Positions 1 to 7,833 are shown, counted from the stretch's first letter. The stretch is DNA of 10,898 nucleotides from an uncultured bacterium (GCA_903957405.1 CAJBPC010000063.1:1-10898); one strand, 5' to 3'. Notes: generated by a model not told the origin, from the sequence alone. Numbers and translations are program-made.

Positions 1-906
1 GGGGTGATCATATCCCACCTGATGCGGCATACCATTACGCGGACCAGTGTCATGCAGCAGCATCTGAACCGGCAGATCTATTCCATCATGATGCTGACAT
101 TCATATTCGCAGTGATGTTGGGACTGATAGAGAGCGGAATTATATTTCTCACTAAACTGAGATACAATTCCGAGGTCAGGATCGGATATCTGGGTATGCT
201 CGTACGCAATTCGTTCAATGGTTTCGTGATACTGTTCATGTGGAACTCCATTTATTTCATGTATCACTACATTGAGAAATCCAGATCCCAGCAGCTTGAC
301 ACGCTCAAGCTGCAGAACCTGGTGAAGGAGCTCGAGCTCAAGACCATCAAGTCTCATATCAATCCCCACTTCATCTTCAATGCACTGAACAGCATCCGTG
401 CTTTGGTTGATGAAAATCCATCCCGTGCAAGGGATGCGATCACCGAGTTGAGCAATATCCTCCGCAGCAGCATGCACTCGCAGCATCAGGAGACCGTTAC
501 CCTCGAAAGGGAGCTGGATATTGTCAGAGACTATCTGGCATTGGAACATATTCGCTTTGAAGATCGTTTGCAGGTGGAATACGATATCGATGAGGATACG
601 CTGGACATGCCCGTGCCTCCGATGATGCTGCAGACACTGGTGGAGAATGCGATCAAACACGGCATCAGCAAGAACATAAATGGCGGTGTCGTGAGGATAG
701 AATCCGACCTGAAAGGCGATAATTACGAACTCATCGTTCGGAACTCCGGCAAGCTGAACGGCAGCATGAATTCCGAAGGGTTCGGATTGAGCAGCACGGC
801 GAACCGGCTTGGACTTTTATTCGGCGATGGTGCGACGTTCACCATCAGGAATACCTCCGATATGATGGTCGAAGCACGTGTGAGCATTCCTTCCAGCGCT
901 GCTTGA
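1..906 (+). CDS. LytS-type sensor histidine kinase (N-terminus cut by window edge)
   Basis: Membrane-bound sensor kinase expected to autophosphorylate on His and pass the phosphate to the response regulator encoded just downstream. The frame is open to the first base, so the true start probably lies outside the window; a GTG at position 4 is the first possible start inside it. Counting from that GTG, two hydrophobic stretches (about residues 24-50 and 64-90) look like membrane helices; relatives often have more, which fits a missing N-terminus. A short linker (about 91-112) leads to the His_kinase domain with the INPHFIFNALNS motif at 119-130, H122 being the likely phospho-acceptor. The ATPase domain shows the N-box LVENAIKHG (212-220) and a G-rich GFGLSSTANRL segment (259-269). 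No sensor domain is visible, so the signal is unknown. The domain call is firm; any link to arginine is unsupported. Confidence 0.9.
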   Translation, partial: GVIISHLMRHTITRTSVMQQHLNRQIYSIMMLTFIFAVMLGLIESGIIFLTKLRYNSEVRIGYLGMLVRNSFNGFVILFMWNSIYFMYHYIEKSRSQQLDTLKLQNLVKELELKTIKSHINPHFIFNALNSIRALVDENPSRARDAITELSNILRSSMHSQHQETVTLERELDIVRDYLALEHIRFEDRLQVEYDIDEDTLDMPVPPMMLQTLVENAIKHGISKNINGGVVRIESDLKGDNYELIVRNSGKLNGSMNSEGFGLSSTANRLGLLFGDGATFTIRNTSDMMVEARVSIPSSAA

Positions 907-913
907 CGATATG

Positions 914-929
914 CCGTGCACACGCATGG
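914..929 (+). other. small intercistronic hairpin between kinase and regulator
   Basis: CCGTGC (914-919) can pair with GCATGG (924-929) around an ACAC loop: six pairs, one of them G-U. It lies in the 70-nt gap between the kinase stop and the regulator start. No T-run follows, so it is not an intrinsic terminator. It may be chance or a minor RNA-stability element. Confidence 0.25.
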
Positions 930-976
930 GATAAATGATTGTTACCGGATCTGATCAAATAAAAAGGGCTTGCACC

Positions 977-1714
977 ATGAATAAAAAAGCGATCATCATA
1001 GACGATGAACGGCTCGCCAGGATGGAGCTGAAAAAATTGCTGTTGGAATTCCCGGAGATAGAGATCCTGGCGGAGGCTGCCAATGCGACCGAAGGCCGAG
1101 AGAAGATCGAGGAACTTCGTCCTGACCTGATATTCCTTGACATTCAAATGCCCGGTAAAACCGGCTTTGAGATGCTTGAGGAACTGGATAATGCCCCTCA
1201 CGTGATCTTCACGACGGCATATGACGAATATGCCCTCAAAGCATTCGAGGTGAATGCACTTGATTACCTGCTGAAGCCTATCGAACCCAGGAGGCTTTCA
1301 GACGCCATCCAGAAACTGGAACAAGCTGATGAGAAAGATTTGGAGATGGGTTATATGCCATCCCTGCCTAGAGGGCCGCTTGGAGAACACGACCAGGTAT
1401 TTGTGAAAGACGGTGAACGATGCTGGTTTGTGAAGCTCACGGAAATACGGATGTTCGAGTCTGCAGGAAATTACGCAAAAGTGTTCTTCGGGGGCAACAA
1501 GCCATTGATCCTTAAATCATTGAATGCCCTCGAAGAACGTCTTGACGACAGGATATTTTTCCGGGCAAATCGCAAGCATATCGTCAACCTGAGGATGATC
1601 GAGAAAGTGGAGCCCTATTTCAACGGGGGGCTTCTGCTCGAGATCCGCGGAGGAGAGAAGATCGAGGTCAGTCGTCGACAAGCCGTCAGGTTCAAGGAGA
1701 TGATGAGCCTGTGA
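977..1714 (+). CDS. LytTR-family response regulator
   Basis: Cytoplasmic response regulator of 245 residues, the partner of the kinase just upstream. The start at ATG 977 is chosen because the receiver domain begins immediately (MNKKAIIIDDE) and an AAGGG lies 8 nt upstream (964-968). An in-frame ATG at 935 would add 14 residues with no family support. The receiver domain (about 1-115) has the acidic pair D9/D10, phospho-acceptor D55 in LIFLDIQMPG, T79/T80 and K100 in LLKP. The LytTR DNA-binding domain (about 138-243) has the typical ESAGNYAKV (161-169), FFRANRKHIVNL (194-205) and VSRRQAVRFKEM (231-242) segments. Family members bind direct-repeat sites and often control nearby genes; no target is identifiable here. 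The gene converges on argH across a 71-nt gap. Confidence 0.93.
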   Translation: MNKKAIIIDDERLARMELKKLLLEFPEIEILAEAANATEGREKIEELRPDLIFLDIQMPGKTGFEMLEELDNAPHVIFTTAYDEYALKAFEVNALDYLLKPIEPRRLSDAIQKLEQADEKDLEMGYMPSLPRGPLGEHDQVFVKDGERCWFVKLTEIRMFESAGNYAKVFFGGNKPLILKSLNALEERLDDRIFFRANRKHIVNLRMIEKVEPYFNGGLLLEIRGGEKIEVSRRQAVRFKEMMSL

Positions 1715-1753
1715 TGGCCTTTTTTAATTGATCCGGCGGGATAAAATAAATAC

Positions 1754-1786
1754 AGATCACTACCCTCGTTCGTTGGGTATGGATCT
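1754..1786. terminator. candidate bidirectional terminator between regulator and argH
   Basis: An inverted repeat with arms AGATCACTACCC (1754-1765) and GGGTATGGATCT (1775-1786) pairs at 10 of 12 positions around a 9-nt loop. Read on the minus strand, the stem is followed by a T-rich stretch (complement of 1742-1752), as expected for the end of the arginine operon. Read on the + strand the tail is only moderately T-rich. The stem overlaps the last base of the argH stop codon. Position between two convergent genes supports a terminator role. Confidence 0.6.
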
Positions 1787-3093
1787 CATTTCGTTTTGAA
1801 TTTCAGCAATACCTTCTCCATCTCCCGCCTGATCTCATTGTTGCAGAGATTGCCGATGCTTCCTTCATGTGTGTGATGCAACGGCTGAGAAATGTCGAAA
1901 CTGTAACGCCCTTCTTCTATCTGTCTTCCGACTCTTTGGTATGCTTCACGAAATGGTATGCCTTCGTTCACCAATCTGTTGACGGCTTCCACACTGAAGA
2001 TGTATCGGTATTTCTCCTGTTGCAGGATATCCTGTTCGACTTTCATGGAAGAGATCATCAGCTGCATCATGGCCAGACAATTGCTGAGTTCCGTGAATGC
2101 GGGGAAAAGTATCTCCTTGGTCAGCTGCATCTCCCTGTGGTATCCTGATGGTAGATTGCTGGTCAATAAAGTCAGTTCATTCGGCAATGATTGGAGGCGG
2201 TTGCATTTTCCACGGATCAGTTCGAATACATCGGGATTTTTCTTGTGTGGCATGATGCTGCTGCCGGTTGTCAGATCGGCGGGAAAGCTTATGAAGCCGA
2301 AGTCCTGGCCGAGGTACAGGCATGCATCCATCGACAATCGGCTCAAGGTGGCGGCCACGCTGGCGATTGCCATGGCCACTAGTTTTTCGGTCTTCCCCCG
2401 GCTCATCTGCGCATATGCCGAATTCCAGTTGAGGGTGGCGAAACCGAGGAGCTCAGTGGTGCGTTTTCTTTGCAACGGGAAGGACGATCCATAGCCTGCA
2501 CCACTGCCGAGGGGATTCTTGTCAGCCACTGCATAGGCTGCTGCGAGCATTTCCATGTCATCCACAAGACTTTCAGCGTATGCACCCAGCCATAGGCCAA
2601 AGGACGAGGGCATGGCCACCTGCAGGTGCGTGTACCCGGGCAGCAGCACATCCTTGTGTTGTTCGCTCCGGCTTATGAGCAGGTCGAACAGCTGGTGCAT
2701 CTCCGATTTTAATTCATTGACCGAATGTCGCAGGTAGAGCTTTATGTCCACTGCCACCTGATCGTTCCGACTGCGGCCGCTGTGGATCTTTTTGCCCGTA
2801 TCACCGATGCGTTGGGTCAGCAGGAATTCCACCTGGGAGTGTACATCCTCGATCCCCTCTTCGATCCTGAAGGAACCATTGTCCACTTCCGAGAGGATCT
2901 CGCGAAGGCCTGTCACGGCTGCATCTGCTTCGTCGGATGTCAGCAGCCCTGCTTCTCCGAGCATCGTGACATGTGCGATGGATCCTTCCACATCATGGCG
3001 TGCCAGCATCAGATCGAACTCCCTGTCACGACCGACCGTGAAAGCTTCGACCATTTCGGAGGTCTTCGTGTTTTCTTTGCTCCAGAGTTTCAT
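1786..3093 (-). CDS. argH: Argininosuccinate lyase
   Basis: Cytoplasmic enzyme that splits argininosuccinate into arginine and fumarate, the last step of arginine synthesis. The protein has 435 residues, close to the family's usual 430-470. It belongs to the fumarase/aspartase superfamily: SGRSRNDQV at 105-113, T155-H156 in the GYTHLQ region (the general-acid His), and the mobile signature loop GSSIMPHKKNPD at 277-288 carrying the catalytic Ser (S278 or S279). It begins with the usual KLW near the N-terminus. The start is 6 nt after the argE stop with no clear Shine-Dalgarno, so translation is probably coupled to the gene before it. It is the last gene of the operon, with a candidate terminator hairpin at its stop codon. 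Nothing looks broken. Identity is very secure. Confidence 0.97.
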   Translation of the reverse strand: MKLWSKENTKTSEMVEAFTVGRDREFDLMLARHDVEGSIAHVTMLGEAGLLTSDEADAAVTGLREILSEVDNGSFRIEEGIEDVHSQVEFLLTQRIGDTGKKIHSGRSRNDQVAVDIKLYLRHSVNELKSEMHQLFDLLISRSEQHKDVLLPGYTHLQVAMPSSFGLWLGAYAESLVDDMEMLAAAYAVADKNPLGSGAGYGSSFPLQRKRTTELLGFATLNWNSAYAQMSRGKTEKLVAMAIASVAATLSRLSMDACLYLGQDFGFISFPADLTTGSSIMPHKKNPDVFELIRGKCNRLQSLPNELTLLTSNLPSGYHREMQLTKEILFPAFTELSNCLAMMQLMISSMKVEQDILQQEKYRYIFSVEAVNRLVNEGIPFREAYQRVGRQIEEGRYSFDISQPLHHTHEGSIGNLCNNEIRREMEKVLLKFKTK

Positions 3094-3099
3094 CCGTGG

Positions 3100-4215
3100 T
3101 TATTTTAAGTGGTGCCCTCTGGCTACTATGACTTTTTCCAGTAATTCGATATAGGATGTTATTCCCTCCGCAACCTCATGGATGAATATGAATTCATCCG
3201 CCGTATGGCTTCTTGCGGAATCACCGGGGCCCATTTTAAGCGAAGGGAATCCCATTAATGCCTTGTCGGAAGTCGTGGGTGAACCATAGCAGCTAAAGCC
3301 CAAGGCGATCCCTGCCTGCACAAGGGGGTGTTCATTTTCGATCCTTGTGGACCTCAAACGGGTACTCCTGGGGCGCAACTCGCTTTTCATGTGCGATGCC
3401 ATCTCTGCAAGTATCTCTTCGAATGCATAGCACTCGTTGACCCTTATGTCGATGACGAAGCTGCATTTCTCTGGCACGACATTGTGTGCCTTATTGTCCG
3501 TCTCAATGACCGTCACCGTCATCTTCGTGGGGCCTAGCACGTCAGAGGACCTTTCAAACCGATGACCTTTGAGCCATTCGATGTCCTTTATTGCGATATC
3601 GATGGCGTTCTCTCCTTCGTTGCGTGCGGCATGGCCGGCCCTTCCCGTGGCCATTGCATCCACGACGAGCAGCCCCATCTCTGCAATGGCGAGCTGCATC
3701 CTTGTCGGTTCCCCGACGATCGCCCCTGCGATCTCCCTTCCTTGGAAATGATCCGTGAAGTGCGGGCTTTTCAGCAGGTATTCGACACCGTTCGTTCCGG
3801 ATATCTCTTCCTCCGCCGTGGCCGCCACGACGAGGTTGTGGGTCAGGTTGCGATGGTCGTGGAAATGCACGAATGCCGCCAGCAGGGAAACCAGCGGACC
3901 CCCTGCGTCGTTGCTCCCGAGACCGAAGAGTTTGCCGTCTTTTTCCAGTGGGGTGAATGGATCGATGCTGTAGCCTTTGGCTGGCTTGACCGTATCGTGG
4001 TGCGAATTCAGCAGAATGGTCGGCTTGGCAGGGTCGAAATACCTATTGAAAGCGAATACGTTGTTGAGGATCCGGGTGTGTTCGATCCTTTGCAGACCAA
4101 GATAACGGCAGATGATCCCTGCCGTTTGGTCTTCCTCCTTGCTGAAAGATGGGGTGCGGATGAGGTCCCGCAGCAGTGCAATGGCGCCATCTGTCAGCAT
4201 TTTGTTCTGTATCAT
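3100..4215 (-). CDS. argE: M20-family deacylase, probable N-acyl-citrulline deacylase
   Basis: Metal-dependent amidohydrolase (peptidase M20/ArgE/DapE family), 371 residues. In pathways that carbamoylate an acylated ornithine, it removes the acyl group from N-acylcitrulline to give citrulline. Visible active-site elements are SHHDT (71-75; H72 and D74), GSNDAGG with the bridging D103 (100-106), ATAEEE with general base E136 and ligand E137 (132-137), VGEPT (167-171) and SHTADEF with H337 (336-342). The start at 4215 is chosen because its ATG overlaps the stop of the upstream HAD gene in an ATGA and the M20 fold begins right after it. The frame continues 58 codons further upstream, but only in sequence overlapping the HAD gene that has no M20 similarity. 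The gene lies between the HAD gene and argH. Whether the substrate is acetyl- or succinyl-citrulline cannot be read from this protein; the carbamoyltransferase suggests succinyl. Confidence 0.9.
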   Translation of the reverse strand: MIQNKMLTDGAIALLRDLIRTPSFSKEEDQTAGIICRYLGLQRIEHTRILNNVFAFNRYFDPAKPTILLNSHHDTVKPAKGYSIDPFTPLEKDGKLFGLGSNDAGGPLVSLLAAFVHFHDHRNLTHNLVVAATAEEEISGTNGVEYLLKSPHFTDHFQGREIAGAIVGEPTRMQLAIAEMGLLVVDAMATGRAGHAARNEGENAIDIAIKDIEWLKGHRFERSSDVLGPTKMTVTVIETDNKAHNVVPEKCSFVIDIRVNECYAFEEILAEMASHMKSELRPRSTRLRSTRIENEHPLVQAGIALGFSCYGSPTTSDKALMGFPSLKMGPGDSARSHTADEFIFIHEVAEGITSYIELLEKVIVARGHHLK

Positions 4216-4877
4216 GATGATCCGTTTAGAAATCCGACGGGGTCGGAGATGACATAATTTTCGATGATGGCATGAAGCGGGAATGCATCCAGCTCTTCTC
4301 TTCTGTGTGTCGTTGCAAGCCCGGTGACTTTCATCCCTGCGGCAATTGCTGACCGGATGCCCGGTGTAGAGTCCTCGAAAGCCATGCATTCGTCGGGGTC
4401 TTTTCCCAAGGCAGCTGCAGCCTTGAGGAATACATCAGGGTGGGGTTTGCCGTATCTCACTTCTTCCGATCCGATGATGGCATGGAAGTATCTGCGCAGG
4501 CCAAGTGCGTCGATGGTGAAATCTATGTTTCCGCGGTCAGCCGCAGTGGCGAGCCCCATGAGGATGCCTGCATCTGAGAGTGCCTGCATGAAGGTTTCCA
4601 GTCCGGGCAGGGATCTGATCTCCATTCTGTAGAGATTCCGATAGATTTCTTCTTTTTCCAATCCCAATCGCATGATCTCTGCAGCATCGGTGATATCGGG
4701 AAAGAACTTCGGGATGATTTCTGTGATGGTACCGGCATTTTTTTCATGGTACTCCGCTTCGCTGACGATCACGCCGTATTTGTCCAGGAATGTGAACCAC
4801 GCCTGCTGATGGAAATGCATGTTGTCCACCAGCGTGCCGTCCATATCGAAAATCACTCCTTTGATCCGGGTATTCAT
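4212..4877 (-). CDS. HAD-superfamily phosphatase/phosphomutase inside the arginine operon
   Basis: Cytoplasmic HAD subfamily IA protein, 221 residues, resembling beta-phosphoglucomutase/sugar-phosphatase relatives. All four HAD motifs are present: DMDGT (D11 nucleophile, D13 acid/base), T111 in LATAAD, K144 in GKPHPD, and E168/D169 in FEDSTPG. A helical C1 cap occupies about residues 18-85 and includes the H-x-x-A-W pattern (H23 to W27) seen in beta-PGM-like proteins. It should be catalytically competent, but the substrate is unknown. It begins 10 nt after the argB stop and ends in an ATGA overlap with argE, so it is made with the arginine enzymes. No HAD step exists in the known pathway. Possible roles, inferred only: removing a wrongly phosphorylated pathway metabolite, or an unrelated sugar phosphatase riding in the operon. 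Confidence 0.85.
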   Translation of the reverse strand: MNTRIKGVIFDMDGTLVDNMHFHQQAWFTFLDKYGVIVSEAEYHEKNAGTITEIIPKFFPDITDAAEIMRLGLEKEEIYRNLYRMEIRSLPGLETFMQALSDAGILMGLATAADRGNIDFTIDALGLRRYFHAIIGSEEVRYGKPHPDVFLKAAAALGKDPDECMAFEDSTPGIRSAIAAGMKVTGLATTHRREELDAFPLHAIIENYVISDPVGFLNGSS

Positions 4878-4887
4878 GGTTGTTGGT

Positions 4888-5679
4888 TCACAGTTTGATG
4901 GTGGTGCCTGCTTGGCCGGTCATGAGGCCGTCCCAGTCCTCCGCTTTTCCGATCACGACCTTCCCGACACCTGCCTGCAGTGCCTTGAAAGCATTTTCCA
5001 GTTTTGGAATCATACCTGCAAATATTTTGTTTTCCTGCTTCAGTTGCTCGAATTCCGTGGGTCCGATCTGTGGGATGCGGGTTTGTTCGTCTGTTGCATC
5101 GAGCAGTACGCCGGCCTTTTCGAAACAGTACAGGAGTGTGGTATCATGACGAGCGGACATTGCTTTGGCGATTTCCTGGGCGATGGTGTCGGCATTGGTG
5201 TTGAGCAGTTGTCCTTTGCCGTCGTGAGTGATGGGTGCGATGACGACCGACAGGCCGCTGTCAAGCCATTGCGATAGCCTCTCAGAATCCACATTGTCCA
5301 CATCTCCTACGAACCCATAGTCTGTCAGGGGATGTATGCGTTTGTGTGCGCTGATGACCCCTGCATCCGCGCCACATATGCCAATGGCGTTACAATGCAT
5401 TGATTGAAGGCTGGCTACGATGTTTTTATTGATGAGTCCTGCATACACCATGGTGACGATGCGGAGTGTTTCAGCATCCGTGACCCGTCGTCCGTCAATC
5501 ATCTGTTGTGGGATCTGCAGTGCCGATGCGAGTTGGGTCGCGATCTTACCGCCACCGTGCACGAGCAGCTTCCTTCCCGGCAGGCCGGCGAATGAGGAGA
5601 GGAACTGCTGCAGCCTGTCATCATCGTCTATGATATTTCCTCCGACCTTGAAGATATGCAGTGGTGGTTTCATATTCAT
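4888..5679 (-). CDS. argB: N-acylglutamate kinase
   Basis: Phosphorylates the gamma-carboxyl of N-acetyl- or N-succinylglutamate with ATP, the second pathway step. The protein has 263 residues, close to the E. coli enzyme (about 258). It belongs to the amino-acid kinase family: KVGG at 11-14 (phosphate-contacting K11), HGGGK at 41-45, GRRVT at 63-67, LNTNAD at 159-164 and AGMIPK at 221-226 with K226. It lacks the extra N-terminal helix typical of arginine-inhibited hexameric forms, so feedback inhibition by arginine through that helix is unlikely (inference). The start at 5679 overlaps the argF' stop as ATGA; a second ATG six bases on (5673) would serve equally well for the fold. An upstream in-frame extension lies within argF' and has no similarity. 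Acyl preference is not evident from sequence. Confidence 0.94.
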   Translation of the reverse strand: MNMKPPLHIFKVGGNIIDDDDRLQQFLSSFAGLPGRKLLVHGGGKIATQLASALQIPQQMIDGRRVTDAETLRIVTMVYAGLINKNIVASLQSMHCNAIGICGADAGVISAHKRIHPLTDYGFVGDVDNVDSERLSQWLDSGLSVVIAPITHDGKGQLLNTNADTIAQEIAKAMSARHDTTLLYCFEKAGVLLDATDEQTRIPQIGPTEFEQLKQENKIFAGMIPKLENAFKALQAGVGKVVIGKAEDWDGLMTGQAGTTIKL

Positions 5680-6659
5680 CGCTTGGTGATGGTCATTGCC
5701 TCGAGCATTTCTGAGAGCACCGCTTGTGCGGCCCATACCCTGTTGGATGCCTGTTGGGTGATGATGCTGTTCGAGCCATCGAGAATCTCATCGCTCAGCT
5801 CGACATTGCGCCTGACCGGCAGGCAGTGCATGACCTTTGCCTGTCGGGTATGGGCAAGTTTTTCACCGGTAAGCATCCATCCCGGGTCGTTGCAATAGAT
5901 CTTGCCATAATCACGGAATGTGCTCCAGTTCTTCACATAGACGAAGTCCGCATCCTTCAGTGCTTCATCCTGGTCATGGATGATCGTTGCGCCTCGGGTG
6001 AACTGTTCGTCGAGTTCATAGTCCTCAGGATGTGTGATGACGAAGTCTGCAGCGCCCCATGCGTTCACCCACTGTGCGAAGCTGTTCGCCACGCATTGCG
6101 GCAGAGGCTTGACATGGGGAGCCCAGGTGAGTACGATCCTTGGTCTGCGGCGGACGAGTTCGGGATTTTCGTGTATGCATTCCCGTATGGTGATGATATC
6201 GGTCAGGCTTTGGAGCGGATGCAGTGTCGAGCTCTCCAGACTCAGCACGGGTATGCCTGCGAATCGGATGAACTGGTTGATGTATAACTCGCTGTAGTCC
6301 TCCTCGCGGTTCTTCAGACCCGGAAAGGTGCGTATGGCGAGGATATCGAAATAGCGTGCCAGCACAGGTGCGGCATCCCTTACATGTTCCACCGTGTTTC
6401 CGCTCATGATGGCTTCATCTTCGAATTCCAATGCCCATCCTTCAGAAGTGATGTTAAAAATGATGCATTCCATCCCCAGCTGTCTTGCGGCCACTTGTGT
6501 GCTGAGTCTTGTCCTCATGCTGGGGTTCAGAAAAAGACACCCGATTCTTTTGTGATGGCCCAGTGCCTCACTTTTCCATGGATCCTTCTTGAACGCCAGT
6601 GCCTTGTCCGCAAGGGCGTTTATGTCGCTGACATCTGCTGCGGAGATGAATTGCCTCAT
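5676..6659 (-). CDS. argF': N-acylornithine carbamoyltransferase, likely N-succinylornithine type
   Basis: Transfers the carbamoyl group from carbamoyl phosphate to an N-acylated ornithine, giving N-acylcitrulline. The protein has 327 residues. The carbamoyl-phosphate motif is SMRTR (47-51), with HPLQ at 147-150, and HCLPVRR (278-284) as in the acetyl/succinylornithine branch rather than true OTCases. TWAPHVKPLPQ (178-188) and VKNW (242-245) are also typical of that branch. The residue known to decide acyl specificity (Glu92 in Xanthomonas AOTCase, Pro90 in Bacteroides fragilis SOTCase) is V90 here, in the context SGNTVEHV (86-93). Changing the Xanthomonas Glu to Ser, Pro, Val or Ala is reported to switch the enzyme to succinylornithine, so a succinyl substrate is predicted. 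The gene starts in an ATGA overlap with argD and ends in one with argB. The family is certain; acyl choice is inferred. Confidence 0.93.
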   Translation of the reverse strand: MRQFISAADVSDINALADKALAFKKDPWKSEALGHHKRIGCLFLNPSMRTRLSTQVAARQLGMECIIFNITSEGWALEFEDEAIMSGNTVEHVRDAAPVLARYFDILAIRTFPGLKNREEDYSELYINQFIRFAGIPVLSLESSTLHPLQSLTDIITIRECIHENPELVRRRPRIVLTWAPHVKPLPQCVANSFAQWVNAWGAADFVITHPEDYELDEQFTRGATIIHDQDEALKDADFVYVKNWSTFRDYGKIYCNDPGWMLTGEKLAHTRQAKVMHCLPVRRNVELSDEILDGSNSIITQQASNRVWAAQAVLSEMLEAMTITKR

Positions 6660-7819
6660 GGCTTTAGGGTTGTAGCGATGTTATCGAAAGTGTTGACTTC
6701 AGACCTGAGTGTTTCCAGAAAGTGCGAAGCATCCTGTTCGGACAGTGCAAGGGATGGGAGTAGTCTTGTCACGTTGGGTTTCGCTTCTCCGGTGAATATC
6801 CTGCGGCGGAGCAGCAGCTGCTTTCTGAGGTCTTTCATCCGGTCAGGCACATCAAAACCGATCATAAGTCCTCTTCCCCTTACATTTTCCAATCCCGGTA
6901 TGGATGTTAATGCTCCCATGAGCCTGTTGCCCATTTTCGTGGCATGTTCCATGAGATTTTCCGATTCCATCACTTCGAGTACGGCGAGTGCGGCGGCACA
7001 TGCCAGGTGGTTTCCTCCGAAGGTTGTGCCGAGCATCGAATGTTTCGGCAGGATATGCGGAGCGATCAGGATGCCACCCACCGGAAATCCGTTGCCCATG
7101 CCCTTTGCGATGGAGTATATGTCTGCATCGACGCCGGCGAAATCGTGGCTGAAGAACCTTCCGCTTCTCCCATAGCCGCACTGCACGCTGTCGGCTATGT
7201 AGACTGCACCATGAAGATCACAAAGGGTTCTTATCTGCTGCAGGAATCCATCCTCGGCCACATGAATGCCGCCCACGCCCTGTATGCCTTCAATGATCAC
7301 GCCGGCTATTTCAGGGCCATGAACCCTGAAGCAGTCCTCCAGTGCCTGTTGGTGATTGAAGGGCAGAAATATGATATTGTCCGTCTCGTTCACCGGTGCC
7401 ACTATGTTGCGATTGTCTGTTGCGGCTACAGCGAGGGATGTCCGGCCATGAAAACCTTTCCGGAATGCCACGATCTTCTTGCGTCCGGTGTGGAACGAAG
7501 CGAGCTTCATGGCATTCTCGTTCGCTTCCGCGCCTGAGTTGCAGAGGAATAGCTGAAAGTCGCTTTTGCCGGAGACCTTACCGAGCTTGTCGGCGAGTTC
7601 CTGTTGCAACGGTATCCTTATGGAATTGCTGTAAAACCCTACTTTGTTGAGCTGGTCGGTTATGCGCTGGACATAGTGTGGATGGGTATGTCCGATGCTG
7701 ATGACGGCATGCCCGCCATACATGTCAAGGTATTGGTTGCCTTGTTCATCCCACACGTGCGAACCTTTCGCCCGGACAATGGTGATGTCGTTGATGGGAT
7801 ATACGTCGAATAGTTTCAT
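6656..7819 (-). CDS. argD: N-acylornithine aminotransferase (class III, PLP)
   Basis: Converts N-acylglutamate semialdehyde to N-acylornithine using glutamate as amino donor and PLP as cofactor. The protein has 387 residues, normal for ArgD. SGAEAN (95-100) forms the phosphate-binding turn, FRKGFHGRT (119-127) follows it, D210 should contact the PLP pyridine nitrogen, and K239 in IAKGMGNGFPVGG is the Schiff-base lysine. GTTFGGNHLACAA (264-276) is the conserved segment contributed across the dimer. At residue 211 there is Ser where most class III enzymes have Glu (ADSVQCGYGR versus the usual DEVQ). The start at 7819 is 29 nt after the argC stop, with a small hairpin between them. The stop overlaps the argF' start. 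A GABA or other omega-aminotransferase role is much less likely given the neighbours. Confidence 0.94.
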   Translation of the reverse strand: MKLFDVYPINDITIVRAKGSHVWDEQGNQYLDMYGGHAVISIGHTHPHYVQRITDQLNKVGFYSNSIRIPLQQELADKLGKVSGKSDFQLFLCNSGAEANENAMKLASFHTGRKKIVAFRKGFHGRTSLAVAATDNRNIVAPVNETDNIIFLPFNHQQALEDCFRVHGPEIAGVIIEGIQGVGGIHVAEDGFLQQIRTLCDLHGAVYIADSVQCGYGRSGRFFSHDFAGVDADIYSIAKGMGNGFPVGGILIAPHILPKHSMLGTTFGGNHLACAAALAVLEVMESENLMEHATKMGNRLMGALTSIPGLENVRGRGLMIGFDVPDRMKDLRKQLLLRRRIFTGEAKPNVTRLLPSLALSEQDASHFLETLRSEVNTFDNIATTLKP

Positions 7820-7833
7820 TTGATGGAAATTTA

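Noticed and set aside
845..1201. 118-codon open frame on the minus strand opposite the kinase end and regulator start
   Set aside because: It covers well-supported receiver-domain sequence on the other strand and has no family similarity.
1..1714. Two-component system as the regulator of the arginine operon
   Set aside because: The genes converge, no arginine-binding sensor domain is visible, and no LytTR-type direct repeat was recognised at the operon leader; adjacency alone is not enough.
1705..1726. Intrinsic terminator made of GCC/GGC followed by six T at the end of the response regulator
   Set aside because: The stem is only three pairs; the hairpin at 1754-1786 is a better candidate.
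3562..4257. 231-codon open frame on the + strand
   Set aside because: It lies antisense to argE and part of the HAD gene, shows no domain, and mirrors the codon bias of the real genes opposite it.
4216..4389. N-terminal extension of argE to an upstream ATG
   Set aside because: The 58 extra residues are Cys/Arg/His-rich nonsense lying in the HAD gene; the ATGA overlap at 4215 gives the proper start.
6384..7175. 263-codon open frame on the + strand
   Set aside because: It is antisense to argF' and argD, both of which have full sets of catalytic motifs; its translation has no recognisable features.
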